Below are positions 1-10,889 of a DNA stretch of 64,000 bases, piece after piece. The position numbers and the translations under genes are program-made. This DNA is from Prochilodus magdalenae. Its lineage: Eukaryota > Chordata > Actinopteri > Characiformes > Prochilodontidae. The DNA is taken from assembly GCA_024036415.1 (NCBI GenBank), contig JAMWET010005510.1:30001-94000 (forward strand), in the 5' to 3' direction. Positions within the stretch are counted from its first letter, which is position 1; the number at the start of each line of letters is the position of its first letter. The notes beneath the pieces are model-generated. The model ran no database searches, was not told where the DNA came from, and was given only the letters and a program-made list of their open reading frames with translations.

Positions 1-562
1 GAGGTTCCTAATGGTGTCCTGTGATAATCCAGCCCATGCAGCTTGAATATCCTCACACAGTTCCTGCAGATGGTGCAGTAAGGATGGAGGTGGAGTGATA
101 CCAGGCCTTCTGGACGTGTGTTCACGTGACAGCAAACTGTTCATCTTGGTGCTGACCACGGTGCCTCCACACATGGAGTCATTGGTCGTCTCCACCAAGA
201 CAAAACAGGACTCGTCACTGAAGATGACCCGCTGCCATTCTGGGTGACTCCATGACAGTCTGGCACAACACCATTGTAGTCTTTGGCGACACTGACGTGG
301 TGTTAAGGGCAGTCATTGTAGTCCTGTGTTGTGTAGTCGTCTGCCAATGGTGCTGCCCTCACAGAGGGCATCACTCGTTCTCGTGGCTGCTGGGTCAGTC
401 AGGTACAGTGATACGGCGCGTCCTTCATCACATGCACGGCTGAGTGTGAAACCTGAATCCTCCTCATGTCTCACAACGTCAGACCAGCCCACCAAGTTTC
501 ATTCCTGATGGCTGGGTGGAGCTGCTGGTTGGGTGGAGCTATGTTGTTGGATGATGAGTGTA
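1..562 (-). mobile_element. Degenerate Tc1/mariner-type element, cut by window start
   Basis: The sequence is homologous to the element at 25914-26684 and ends in the same terminal repeat (GGATGATGAGTGTA). On the minus strand it holds fragments of a Tc1-type transposase (Ser-Arg-Phe, followed by a VWRRRGQ-like motif in the other copies) broken by stops. It cannot encode an active protein. Confidence 0.65.
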
Positions 563-659
563 TATAATATAACTACTGCACTGATATAGAATATTGCAGT
601 TATTATATAATACATGGGCTTCGTATCGCACATGTACGATGAGTAGCTGATTCCAGTGT

Positions 660-1075
660 GCATGGTGCCTGTGCTCTCCTCGGAGCAGTTCCGGCTGCAC
701 AGCCTGACAGCTGCAGGAAGGGAAGACCTGGGATGCCTCTCCTTTATCCAGTGTGAAAGGAGCAGTCTGTCACCGAAGGAGCTCTCCAGTGATGTCAGAG
801 TGCTCTATATGGGCTGGGTGTTACTGTCCATCATGCACGACAGTATCGCCCTCATCCTCCTCTCCGCCATCACTTCCACCGGCTCAAGGAGGACGCTGCC
901 GGAGACAGAGCTGGTCTTCATGATCGGTTTATCTCCTCCGCTGCTGCCCCAGCAGACCACCCCGTAAAACATGGCTGGTGCCACCATGCTGGTAAAAAGG
1001 TCTTGAGGAGTGGCCCCTGCACTTCAGAAGACCCCAGTCTCCTCAACAGGTCCTTGTCTATAAAGTATCCCGTCT
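660..1075 (-). pseudogene. LINE reverse transcriptase, C-terminal remnant
   Basis: Minus-strand translation gives MFYGVVCWGSSGGDK followed in frame by AERRMRAIL and, past a stop, a segment of the form FGDRLLLSHWIKERHPRSSL. This order is known from the C-terminal tail of fish non-LTR retrotransposon polyproteins. Stops and at least one frameshift make it a dead 3' fragment. Confidence 0.6.
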
Positions 1076-1374
1076 CTCAATAAAACAATGCTGGTGTGAA
1101 TGATGGTGTAGTGTAGGACCCACTGTTCCTTCCGCCTTCATCCTTCTATCCCAGAAAAGCAGATGGAGAGGAAGCTACTGTGAACATAACGTATCAGTTA
1201 TGGGTTGTTCCATATTCAGTATTGCACATAACTGTAAATCTGTGAATCAGCTTTATTGCTCTTGTGCTGGTCTTCCTATCCGGTTTGGACCAGAGGAGGA
1301 GGGGTTCCCCCTCTGAGCCTTGGTTCCTATCAACGTTCCTTGCCACTGTGGCCCCTGGGAGGGGTTGGACCTTG

Positions 1375-1723
1375 TGTCACACCCTGCCCTGTCCTGTTCA
1401 TGTCCATGTGCTGTTTGTCTCCTGTCTCTGCCCTCTTGTCAGGCCCCTCACCTGTTTCTGGCTCCGCCCCTTCCCAGGTGTCTCTCGTTAGCCCTTGTTG
1501 TTTTATACTCCATGTTGTGCCCTTTGTTCTTGCTTGCCGTTTGTTCCCCTGGCGGTGTCTTTTTTGTCTCCCTGTCCGTTAGTTTATCTCCTTGTTGGCT
1601 GTTTGTGTAATCCGGGTCAGTATTCCTCAGTTTGCTAGTGTGTCTTTGGTTTGTTGTCTTTGCTTCTCGTCATTAAAGCACTCGCGTGTGCATCCCGTCT
1701 CCTCGTCCTGTCCCCGTGTAACA
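1375..1723 (+). repeat. Solo-LTR-like dispersed repeat, copy 1
   Basis: It begins TGTCACACCCTG and ends CCCCGTGTAACA, near-inverted TG...CA termini as in LTRs. Long stretches are nearly identical to 53878-54379, including CACCTGTTTCTGGCTCC. An ATTAAAG polyadenylation-like motif lies near the 3' end. No protein is encoded. Confidence 0.5.
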
Positions 1724-2180
1724 CCTGGGTTCCCTGTAAAGCTGCTGTGACTTGGCTAATAAAGTACGTTTACAGCTTTTGTTCATTTTTATTTAATACA
1801 ATATTCATTTATTTAAACTGCAGACATATCAAGCTAAAGTCTCCCAAGACGTACCATGTGCTGTCACTATCCTGCACTACGAGGCTTCTAACCGAATATT
1901 AGTTCTCCTTTCTTTTATTTCACCTAAAAACTTTTCATAATTTTTATTTTTTTTAAACTTTCATTTTCAGTCCACATGTAAAGTACTAGTTTTAGTGAAT
2001 ATAAGATGTGACCATAACTGAGCTGTGGATAATGCAACACGTCTCGGACGTCTTGGCATGGAGTTGTAGAGGCTCCCAATGCTGTAGTATAGGTAAGGTT
2101 AGTTACTAGCCAGCTCCACATAACTAGCCTTAGCATAGCTAACTAAGTGGTATGAGGGCTTAGCTTATTCACATGGAGGC
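1724..2180. other. Intergenic, small Tc1-type scrap only
   Basis: No gene is seen. About 50 bp near 2035-2085 matches the internal part of the Tc1/mariner-type copies at 9436 and 25914; the rest is AT-rich unique-looking sequence. Confidence 0.4.
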
Positions 2181-2585
2181 TCGTTTTATTTCCTGTCCTT
2201 CATTTCCTTCTCTGCACTGCAGTGACGCTATTGGCTCTCCCCTGATCTCCCGGACTCCATTTCCCATAACCCACCACCCAATGACATCACTGTCACATGT
2301 CCCCTATCTCCCAATCCCTGAGTCACCTGAGTCTTGATCACACCTGTTGTTAATTTAGTCTGTTTGTATCAACACTCCTTTCTCACGCGGGTCATTGTGT
2401 AGTATTGCCAGTCTGTGCGTACCGAGCGGTTCTGATCGTTTGGCTGGTTTTGACGTCCGCTGGATTCTTGACTCTGATTCTGTCTTGCCCTTCTGTTGCG
2501 TCCGCCTTGCTCTCTTTGCTGTGTTTGAATACAAATCTGTTAAATAAGCCTCGCCTTGATTTTAGCTCAGCACTTGTCACAATCT
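2180..2585 (+). repeat. Possible LTR-like dispersed repeat
   Basis: Compositional style matches the LTR-like repeats at 1375 and 53878: a C/T-rich start (CCATTTCCCATAACCC), a TTGTGTAG-type middle and a T-rich end closing CTTGTCACA. Boundaries are uncertain and no second copy is present here. Confidence 0.3.
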
Positions 2586-2589
2586 GTTT

Positions 2590-3090
2590 GTCCATCAACA
2601 CAACATGGTGGTGGTGTGTTAGTGTGTGTGGTGCTGGTGTCACTGTGTCCGCTCACTGTCCACTCTATTAGACACTCCTACCCTGCTGCTCCACCTTGTA
2701 GATGGACAGTCAGAGACGATAGCTCATCTGCTGCTGCACAGTGCAGTGTTGGTCATCCTCTAGTCCTTCGTCAGTGGACACAGGACGATGCCCATAGGAC
2801 GCTGCCCACAGGACATTGTTGGCTGGATAGTTTTGGTTGGTGGACGATTCTCAGTCCAGCAGTAATACTGATGTGTCAGATCCACTCACTAACACATCAC
2901 CATGTTAATGTCAATGCAGGTGCTGAGAATGACCCATTAACCACGTAATACCTGTTCTGTGGTGGTCCTGTGGGGGTCCTGACTGGAAGGACAGGGTAAT
3001 ACAGTATATAGAGAAACAGATGGGCTATAGTTTGGAACTGTGGAACTACAAACTGCTCTAAAGTACCTAATGAAGGGGCCGGTCAGTGTA
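2590..3090. repeat. Palindromic fish MITE, copy 1
   Basis: It contains GGTGGTGGTGTGTTAGTGTG, CACTCTATTAGACACTCC and GTGGTGGTCCTGTGGGGG, shared with 36957-37590. The right half mirrors the left half, as expected for a palindromic non-autonomous DNA transposon abundant in otophysan genomes. Confidence 0.6.
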
Positions 3091-3670
3091 TAGAACTGAA
3101 TCCAAAGTCCAAAAACTCAAATACATTTTATTTAGCATGTTTAATTCCCAGTAGAGGACGTGTTAACTCATTCACACTTACAAAATGAGCAAAGCAATAT
3201 TTGTGTTTGTATTCCGCACTATACAGTCATTAAGTAAAGTCTCTGAGACTCAGCACAAGCACTGTGACATATTTTTAATTTTGATGTCGTCGATACTGTA
3301 CCATATGTCAGGATCGCGAGCATGCACAGCTACAGGCCTGATCAGCACATCTGAGCCCCCTGTTCTCTGTCATGTTAGCTGTCCTCCGTAAAGATATGAA
3401 TATACCCGCATGTACAGCGTCAGCCAACAGCGTGCTTCATTTGGCAGGTAATGAGCTGGAATTCTGCTGAAAGGACAGTCTGTGCTCATATCTGACTTCC
3501 TCACTTGTGTTACACTGATAAACAACAAAAGCATTGTTCAAAGCGCTTTGCTCGTCTTTACCAAGGTGGGCAGGGGGGCCGTAAAATCCACTGTACAGCA
3601 GTGGAGAGCTTTCAGAGCCTTCAGAGATGACCTTCTAGCAGCAGTTACTGATGTTCAAGGTTTTTCACTG
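3091..3670. other. Intergenic, nothing recognised
   Basis: Single-copy looking sequence without convincing splice-bounded coding signal on either strand. Confidence 0.4.
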
Positions 3671-3674
3671 TGAT

Positions 3675-3900
3675 AAACTCTCAAGCCCCCCAAAAGCACT
3701 GCTACGTCCCCCAAAAGCACTTCCAAGACCCCCAAAAGCACTTCCAAGACCCACCCCAAAAGCACTGCCAATACCCCCTAAAAGCACCGCCAAGCCCCCT
3801 AAAAGAACCGCCAAGCGCCCAAAAAGTGCTACGAAACCCCCCATAAAAGCACTCCCAAGTCCCCCCAGAAGCACTCTCACAATCCTCCTAAAGCCCCCAC
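3675..3900 (+). repeat. 21-22 bp C/A-rich minisatellite
   Basis: About ten imperfect units built on CCCCCAAAAGCACTTCCAAG. Because the unit is near 21 bp it reads through as Pro-Pro-Lys-Ala-Leu-Pro-Arg heptads, which is not a gene. Confidence 0.7.
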
Positions 3901-4740
3901 AGCACCTCTCCACCTCTATAAGCTCCTTTTGCCCTCTGCCTAAAGACCCCAGGGTCACTAAATTAGCCCTTGGGCTTTACGGTAGCAGGGACTAAGAGCC
4001 AACAACCAGTGGTACCACAAAACAGAGGCACTTTCCATTTGCCCTGAAATAACCCTTTACCCCACATCACTCAGTGTCTATTATCCCTGGTACATGATGA
4101 CTCGAGCCGTTAATGGAATATCACTATCTGTTGTGCTGTTGCCGTGCCGTCGTTTGTTTGCATGCACTGAAAAGCACCTAATTATTTTTTTCTACAGGAC
4201 AGGAATTCTGTCCCGGCGGGAGTTTAACTATCTTGGATCATGATTCATTCCATTAAGACTTACAGCAGAGCTAACAGAACCCAAATAAACACAAACACAC
4301 GCGCACATGCAAACCACACGTGCACACTGACCTCAAAGCATAATTCCTCCTCACCAATTAATATTCAGACGTTCAGAGCTTTTCCTTTACGAGCTCATCA
4401 GAGAAAAGCGTGATGGCTCTGTTTAGTATCCCTCGCACCAGGTAAAGGTGGAAAACTCTTACTGACGCAGGCCAGCAGGACCACCAGGACCACCAGGACC
4501 ACCGGGGAATCAAATACAGAACACTGAGGGGCTGGAACTGATCCAGGAACACTGCACTGGTCATCAGTACAGAGCTGTATGAGATGTGCCTCTGTGTGAT
4601 GCTCCTGTCTTGTGCAATGAATGGTGCTAATGCTGGATGTACCAAAGCAAATCTCTAAACCCCTTAACTAGAGACGAGGCCAATCCAAAACCAAGGACTG
4701 GGCTGACATTACAGCTGAAAGATGATGTCCACATTCCAGT
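3901..4740. other. Intergenic, nothing recognised
   Basis: No gene seen. Ordinary mixed-composition sequence with a short (CCACCAGGA)3 run near 4470-4500. Confidence 0.4.
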
Positions 4741-6433
4741 TTCAAAGAGCCAATCAGCACTCAGTAGCAGAAATGCCAGCCAATCAGTACTCAGTAACAA
4801 TAATGCTAACCTCTCAGCACTTAGTTGCAGTCAGCTAAACAATCAGCACTCAGCAACAGTAATATCAACCAATCAATTCTCAATAACAATAATGGCAACA
4901 GATCAGCTCTCAGTAGCAGTAAGGCTAATCAGTCATCATTCAGTAGCAGAACTCAGTAGCAGTAATGCTAGCCAATCACTACTCAGTAGAAGTATTGCTC
5001 ACAATCAATACTCAGTAACAGGAATAACAGCCAATCAGCACTTAGGGGCAGAAATGCCAGACAATCAGCATTCACTAGCAGTAATGCCAGCCAATCAGTA
5101 CTCACTAGCAATAATGCCAGCCAATCTGCACTCAGTAGCAGTAATGTTGGCCAATCAGCATTCAGTAGCACTAATACCAGCCAATTAGTACTCAGTAGCA
5201 GTAATGCCAATCCATCAGCACTTGCCAGCAGTAATGCCAACCAATCAGCACTCGCCAGCAGTAATGTCAACCAGTCAGCACTCATCAGCAGAAATCCCAA
5301 CCAATCAGCACTCACCAGCAGCAATGCCAACCAATCAGCTCTCAGTAGCAGTAATGCCAACTAATCAGCACTCACCAGCAGCAATGCCAACCAATCAGCA
5401 CTCAGTAGCAGTAATGCCAACCAGTCAGCACTCGCCAGCAGTAATGCCAACCAATCAGGACTCACCAGCAGCAATGCCAACCAATTAGCACTCAGTAGCA
5501 GTATTGCCAACCAGTCAGCACTCGCCAGCAGTAATGCCAACCAATCAGCACTCACCAGCAGAAATGCCAACCAATTAGCACTCTGTAATAGTAACCTTAG
5601 CCAATCAGCACTCAGTAGCAGTAATGCCAACCAATCAGCACTCAGTAGCAGTAAGGCTAATCAGTCATCAGCAGCACTCAGTAGCAGTAAAGCCCAACCA
5701 TCATTGCACTCGCCAGCAGTAATGCCAACCAATCAGCACTCACCAGCAGAAATGCCAACCAATTAGCACTCTGTAATAGTAACCTTAACCAATCAGCACT
5801 CAGTCGCAGTAATGCCAACCAATCAGCACTCGCCAGCAGTAATGCCAACCAATCAGCACTCAGTAGCAGTAATGCCAACCAATCAGCACTCACTATCCGT
5901 AAGGCCAACCAATCAGCACTCAGTAGAAGTAATCAGCACTGGCCAGGAGTAATGCCAACCAATCAGCACTCGCCAGCAGTAATGCCAACCAATCAGCACT
6001 CACCAGCAGCAATGCCAACCAATCAGCTCTCAGTAGAAGTAATGCCAACCAATCAGCACTCACCAGCAGCAATGCCAACCAATCAGCACTCGCCAGGAGT
6101 AATGCCAACCAATCAGCACTCGCCAGGAGTAATGCCAACCAATCAGCACTCACCAGAAGAAATGCCAACCAATTAGCACTCTGTAATAGTAACCTTAACC
6201 AATCAGCACTCAGTAGCAGTAATGCCAACCAATCAGCACTCAGTAGCAGTAATGCCAACCAGTCAGCACTCAGTAGCAGTAATGCCAACCAATCAGCACT
6301 CAGTAGCAGTAATGCCAACCAATCAGCACTCAGTAGCAGTAATGCCAACCAATCAGCACTCAGTAGCAGTAATGCCAACCAATCAGCACTCAGTAGCAGT
6401 AATGCCAACCAATCAGCACTCAGTAGCAGTAAG
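4740..6433 (+). repeat. 30-bp minisatellite with a CCAAT box in every unit
   Basis: About 55 units of a 30-bp repeat whose core is GCCAACCAATCAGCACTC. The 5' third is diverged, while the 3' part (6200-6430) is almost perfectly homogenised. Each intact unit contains AACCAATCAG, an exact match to the NF-Y consensus RRCCAATSRS. Unit length is a multiple of three, so both strands carry long spurious reading frames. Confidence 0.9.
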
Positions 6434-7090
6434 CACTGCACCACACATGCTGGCTCTCTTGGCCCGAACTTGACCACACACCTCTAGGCTTTATGTAGAA
6501 TGCCAACCTGTTAATCCTGGTTATTCATAAGGCCATTACCTTCAGCTAACCCGTCATGATCACGACCGCCGTACTTTCGCTGTGTCTGCTTACCAAAGCA
6601 CACATGACTCACATTCACTCCTCTCTGTGTAAGTTAGAATGTCTGGGCCGCTCTCCAACACTTTCACAGAATGCTTTATGCAGCATTAACACAGCAGAGC
6701 CAGGTCAGGTCAGGCTGCTGGGACGGTAATGCGCAGTGTAAACAGGGCCAGAGTGGAAGGCAGTTCCAGCCGAGAGGCGCTGCGCTGCTTTGCTGGAGGG
6801 GAAAGAAAGAAATCAGCCCCAGGGAAAAAAAGCCGCTTCAGAACCATGGACAGCAGCGATCCCTGACAGTTCCCGGGGAGCAGGGCGCTGTGCAGAGCAG
6901 GAACAGGAAAAACAAACTCTCAGAGAGGGAGGCATCGGGAGGGCGGCACCATTCATAAAACCAGCACAGAGAAGCTTAATATTTCATAAACGTCTTACGA
7001 TATCACCCAGGAGTGCAGCAGTTCTAACAGTGACGGGCCCCGAGACAATCTCGCAATATTACACACTTAACAGCCCACATAACACACATC
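6434..7090. other. Intergenic, nothing recognised
   Basis: No gene seen on either strand between the CCAAT array and the purine tract. Confidence 0.4.
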
Positions 7091-7099
7091 CTCATAACA

Positions 7100-7515
7100 G
7101 AGGGAGAGAGAGAGAGAGAGGGGGAGAGAGAGAGGGAGGGGGGGAGAGGGGAGAGAGGGAGAGAGAGAGAGGGGGAGGGAGGGAGAGAGAGAGAGGGAGG
7201 GGGGGAGAGGGGAGAGAGGGAGGGGGGAGAAAGAGAGAGCAAGAGAGAGAGAGAGTAAGAGTGAGAGAGAGAGAGAAAGAGAGAGAGATGGGTAATGAAA
7301 AGCTGCTGATGATAAAAAGGAAGAAGAGTGCATGTGTGACGAGGAGGTTAAATAAAGTATGCGGTTTGATTTGGGCCACAGAACGAGCTGAAGGAGAAGG
7401 AGTGGAACAGCCAGAGAGAGAGAGAGAGGGTACGGTAGAATAGATAGAAGAATATAAGAAATAAAGAGGGGAAGAGAAGAGAGAGAAAAAAAATAAAAAG
7501 AAGAATTTTAGAGAG

Positions 7516-7567
<52 letters not shown>

Positions 7568-8830
7568 GAGGGAACGTTAGAGAGCGAGAGAGAAAGGGAA
7601 AATAGAAAAAACAGGAGAGGGGGATGGTTGTGAGAGACGGTAGAGAGAGAGGAATAGGAATAAGAGCGAGGAGAATGGTAGAGAGGGATATGGGAGAGAG
7701 GGAATAGTAAAGAGAGAGAGAGAATGGTAGAGAGGCAATAGTGAATGGAGAGAGAGAGAATGGTAGAGAGGGATATGGGAGAGAGGGAATTGTAAAGGGA
7801 AAGAGAGAATGGTAGAGCTGGAGTTTGGACAGAGAGAGATGAAATTGTAAGAGAGATGGAGAATGCAGAAAGAGAAGAATGGTAGAGAGGGATATGGGAG
7901 AAAGGGAATAGTAAAGGGAGAGAGAGAATGGTAGAGCTGGAGATTGGAGAATGCTGAAAGAGGAGAATGGTAGAGAGGGATATGGGAGACAGGGGAGAGT
8001 GAAAGAAAGGATGGAATGCTGGGGGAAATGTAGAGAGGGAGTGTTGGTAGGAAGAGAGAGATGGGATTGGGAGAAAAAGGTGGGGCATGGTGAAGAGAGG
8101 GAGAAGGGGAAGTGAGGACAGTGGTAGTGAAAGTGAGAAAGGAAAGGAGATGGTAGAAAGAGAAAGACGGAGAAACAGTCAATAGAGTCATTTAGAAAAA
8201 GAGAGGGGGAGACACAGAAAGAGAATAGAATGCTGTGGGGGATGTAGAGGGAGTGTGGATAGCAGTGGTAGGGAGAAAGAGAGAGAGAAGTAGGCAGGGA
8301 GAAAGAGGCATGATAGAGTGAGGGAGTGGTAGAGAGACAGAGAGGGGTGATAGAAAGAATGGCATAGAGAAAGGGGGACATTGTAGAAAGAGTAGGGTTG
8401 GTAGAAAGAAAAAGAGAGAGGGGAATGGTAAAGAAAGGGGGAATGGTAAAGAAAGGGGGGAATGGAAACGAAAGGGGGAATGGTAAAGAAAGGGGGAATG
8501 GTAAAGAAAGGGGGGATGGTAAAGAAAGGGGGAATGGTAAAGAAAGGGGGATGGTAAAGAAAGGGGGATGGTAAAGAGAGAAAAGTAAATAGTGCAGTAA
8601 GCTGACACTGGAGGAATAGACAGAGTAAGGGGTAGAGAGATTGTTATGACAGAGAGAGAGAGAGTAAGAGAAAGGGAGAGGAGAATACGATTGCAGGACC
8701 GAGAAACAAACAGATCTCAGAGGAGAGAGAAAGGAATGGCTGAGAGAGGAAGAGAGAGAAAGAAGGAGAGATGAAAAGAGAGACAGACAAACAAACATTT
8801 GAGTGCTTGAGAAAAAGACTGAGTGAGAGG

Positions 8831-8894
<64 letters not shown>

Positions 8895-9086
8895 AAGGAC
8901 GGTCGAAGAAGATGATTGAGAGAGGAAGAGATAAACCGATAGAGTAAGGGAAAAGAGTGAAGGAGAAAGATGGTTGAGAGAGAGAGAGACTGAAGAGAGA
9001 AAGGAGGAATAAAGAGAAACAGAGGGGGGATGGAGGAGAGACAGGAATGGCTGAGAGAGGAAGGGATGGAGCGTGAAGGGGTAATG

Positions 9087-9124
<38 letters not shown>

Positions 9125-9130
9125 GGATAT
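7100..9130 (+). repeat. 2-kb polypurine (GA-rich) tract
   Basis: Almost continuous purine on the plus strand, with pure (GA)n runs near 7527-7568, 8835-8888 and 9094-9115 and a degenerate ATGGTAGAGAGGGATATGGG motif recurring between 7670 and 8000. A GGGGGAATGGTAAAGAAA unit repeats at 8420-8580. Long minus-strand Ser/Leu/Pro reading frames here are low-complexity artefacts. Confidence 0.9.
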
Positions 9131-9235
9131 AGAGGTTGGCCTGGATCTGTGTCCGCTTGCTTTACCCCAGGTGACTTCACAGCAACACAGCACAACTTTA
9201 AAATAGGGCACAGTGAAGAATCCAACACAGCGACG

Positions 9236-9297
9236 CATCAGCAGCAGCGCATCAGCAGCAGCGCATCAGCAGCAGCGCACCAGCAGCAGCGCAGCCA
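9236..9297 (+). repeat. 14-bp CAG-rich minisatellite
   Basis: Four units of CGCATCAGCAGCAG. Confidence 0.8.
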
Positions 9298-9435
9298 CCG
9301 CTGCATCACTCCGGCTCTTCTGCACAGCAGAGGGAGGAATAACAGAGGAGACCAAACTCAGGAACACATTCAGCCCTGTAAGCCTGAAACAGCTCGATTT
9401 TCATTTAACCAGAATCATCAGCTGATACTTTAATA

Positions 9436-10320
9436 TACACACTCATCATCAGGAGAACAGCTGCTCCCAGAAGGAGGTGTGGGAGTGCGGTGGTGTTGGG
9501 AAGGAGGATAAGGGTCACCAGGATCAATAACTGATGATAAATTTAGACTGATATGATCAATATTTATTGAGCTACACATACAGAAGTCTGTCTCTCAGTA
9601 TGGTGTCGGGCCGCCATGTTTGCTAACCCAACACGCCAGACGTCTCGGTATGGAGCTGTAGAGGTTCCTAATGGAGTCCTGTGATAATCCATCCCATGCA
9701 GCTTGAACATCCCCACACAGTTCCTGCAGATGGTGCGGTAGGGGTGGAGGTGGAGTGACACCAGGTCTTCTGGACGTGTAACAACAAACCGTTCATCTTG
9801 GTGCTGACCACGGTGCCTCCACACACGGATTCGTTGGGCGTCTCCACCAAGGCTAAAGCGGGACCCGTCATTGAAGATGACCCGTGGCCATTCTGAGTCA
9901 CTCCATGACAGTCTGGCACGACACCATGCAGTCTTTGGTGACGTTGTCATGGTGTTAAGGGCAGTTGACGTAGCAGTCTGCGTTGCGTGGATGTAGTCCT
10001 GTGTTGTCCAGAGGATGGCTGATGGAGGCCATCACTGCTCACTGAATGTCCACAGCCGTGGCTGTTGGGTCACTTCGAGCATGTTGACCAATCTGTCGGC
10101 TCTCCCTCTCTGTGGTTTGTGTAGGCCGCTGGTACACGCCCTCCCCTATCAGTTTCCTCCAACAGCGTGCTATGGTAGTATCCATGTGACCGGTATGGCG
10201 CACATCACTGTTGCATGGCTGATGGAATCGACCACCAGGAATGAAGCTTGGTGGGTAGGTCCTGTTGAGCGTGCCCTCCATTGTAACTGGTGGCTGTTGT
10301 GTTGGTAGCATCCTTAGCAA
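9436..10320 (-). mobile_element. Degenerate Tc1/mariner-type element
   Basis: It starts with the terminal repeat CTCATCATCAGGAGAACAGC shared with 25914 and runs collinear with that copy for about 500 bp. The minus strand encodes WPRVIFNDGSRFSLGG then RIRVWRHRGQ, the Tc1-family motif around the second catalytic Asp, followed by unrelated sequence. The catalytic core is incomplete. The right boundary is unclear and 10015-10480 may include a second nested Tc1-type fragment. Confidence 0.65.
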
Positions 10321-10880
10321 GTGAGGTATGCCGAGAGTTCGAAAGCCACGCGAGTCGTTGAAAGACTTGGAGAGGGGTCACATCCCAGGCCTCCGGACAG
10401 TGATGTGCGCCATACCGGTCACAAGGATACCACCCTAGCACGCTGTTGGAGGAAACTGATACCACATATCAATGTTCTGTCTTTGCTATTGAAGCTAGTC
10501 CTCCTCTAAATCAGCTTCAGATCGGTTCACGTTTTCATCTTCCACCGTATGAAATCAATGCAGGCCTCGCTAATCCGCTTAACCGCTGCTCTCATGTTCA
10601 AAATCAATGTCATGCATTAAACAATGCGCGCCCCAACAATTCGTAATGCGGCGGCGAAGTAATTGCTCTGCGCTGCTGTTCTCTGAGGCTATAAGGGGAC
10701 TTCTGAAAGAGCTCTGAAGCCTTCGCTGTGAACACAAGCAACCGGCTCACTGACCGCTTGCGTGCATTAATCAGCCTGGAAGTGGACGCCACGGGGCGGA
10801 AAAAGCCGGTCCACTGGGATGCTTCTCTGTCTTCCCTCTCTTATCTCCACGCGAAAGAAGAGCACTGAGTCCTCGTTCTG
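10321..10880. other. Transposon-derived and unique intergenic sequence
   Basis: The first ~160 bp carry a second copy of a GCGCCATACCGGTCAC segment in inverted relation to 10185-10200. The rest shows no gene. Confidence 0.35.
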
Positions 10881-10889
10881 TTACTGAAA

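Noticed and set aside
4983..6477. Leu-rich LLLLSADWLA decapeptide frames and MPTNQHS frames
   Set aside because: Both strands are open only because the minisatellite unit is 30 bp; no start context, signal or partner exons.
7092..8798. 568-residue minus-strand reading frame
   Set aside because: Ser/Leu/Pro low-complexity translation of a GA-rich tract; several frames are open at once and no domain or splice signal is present.
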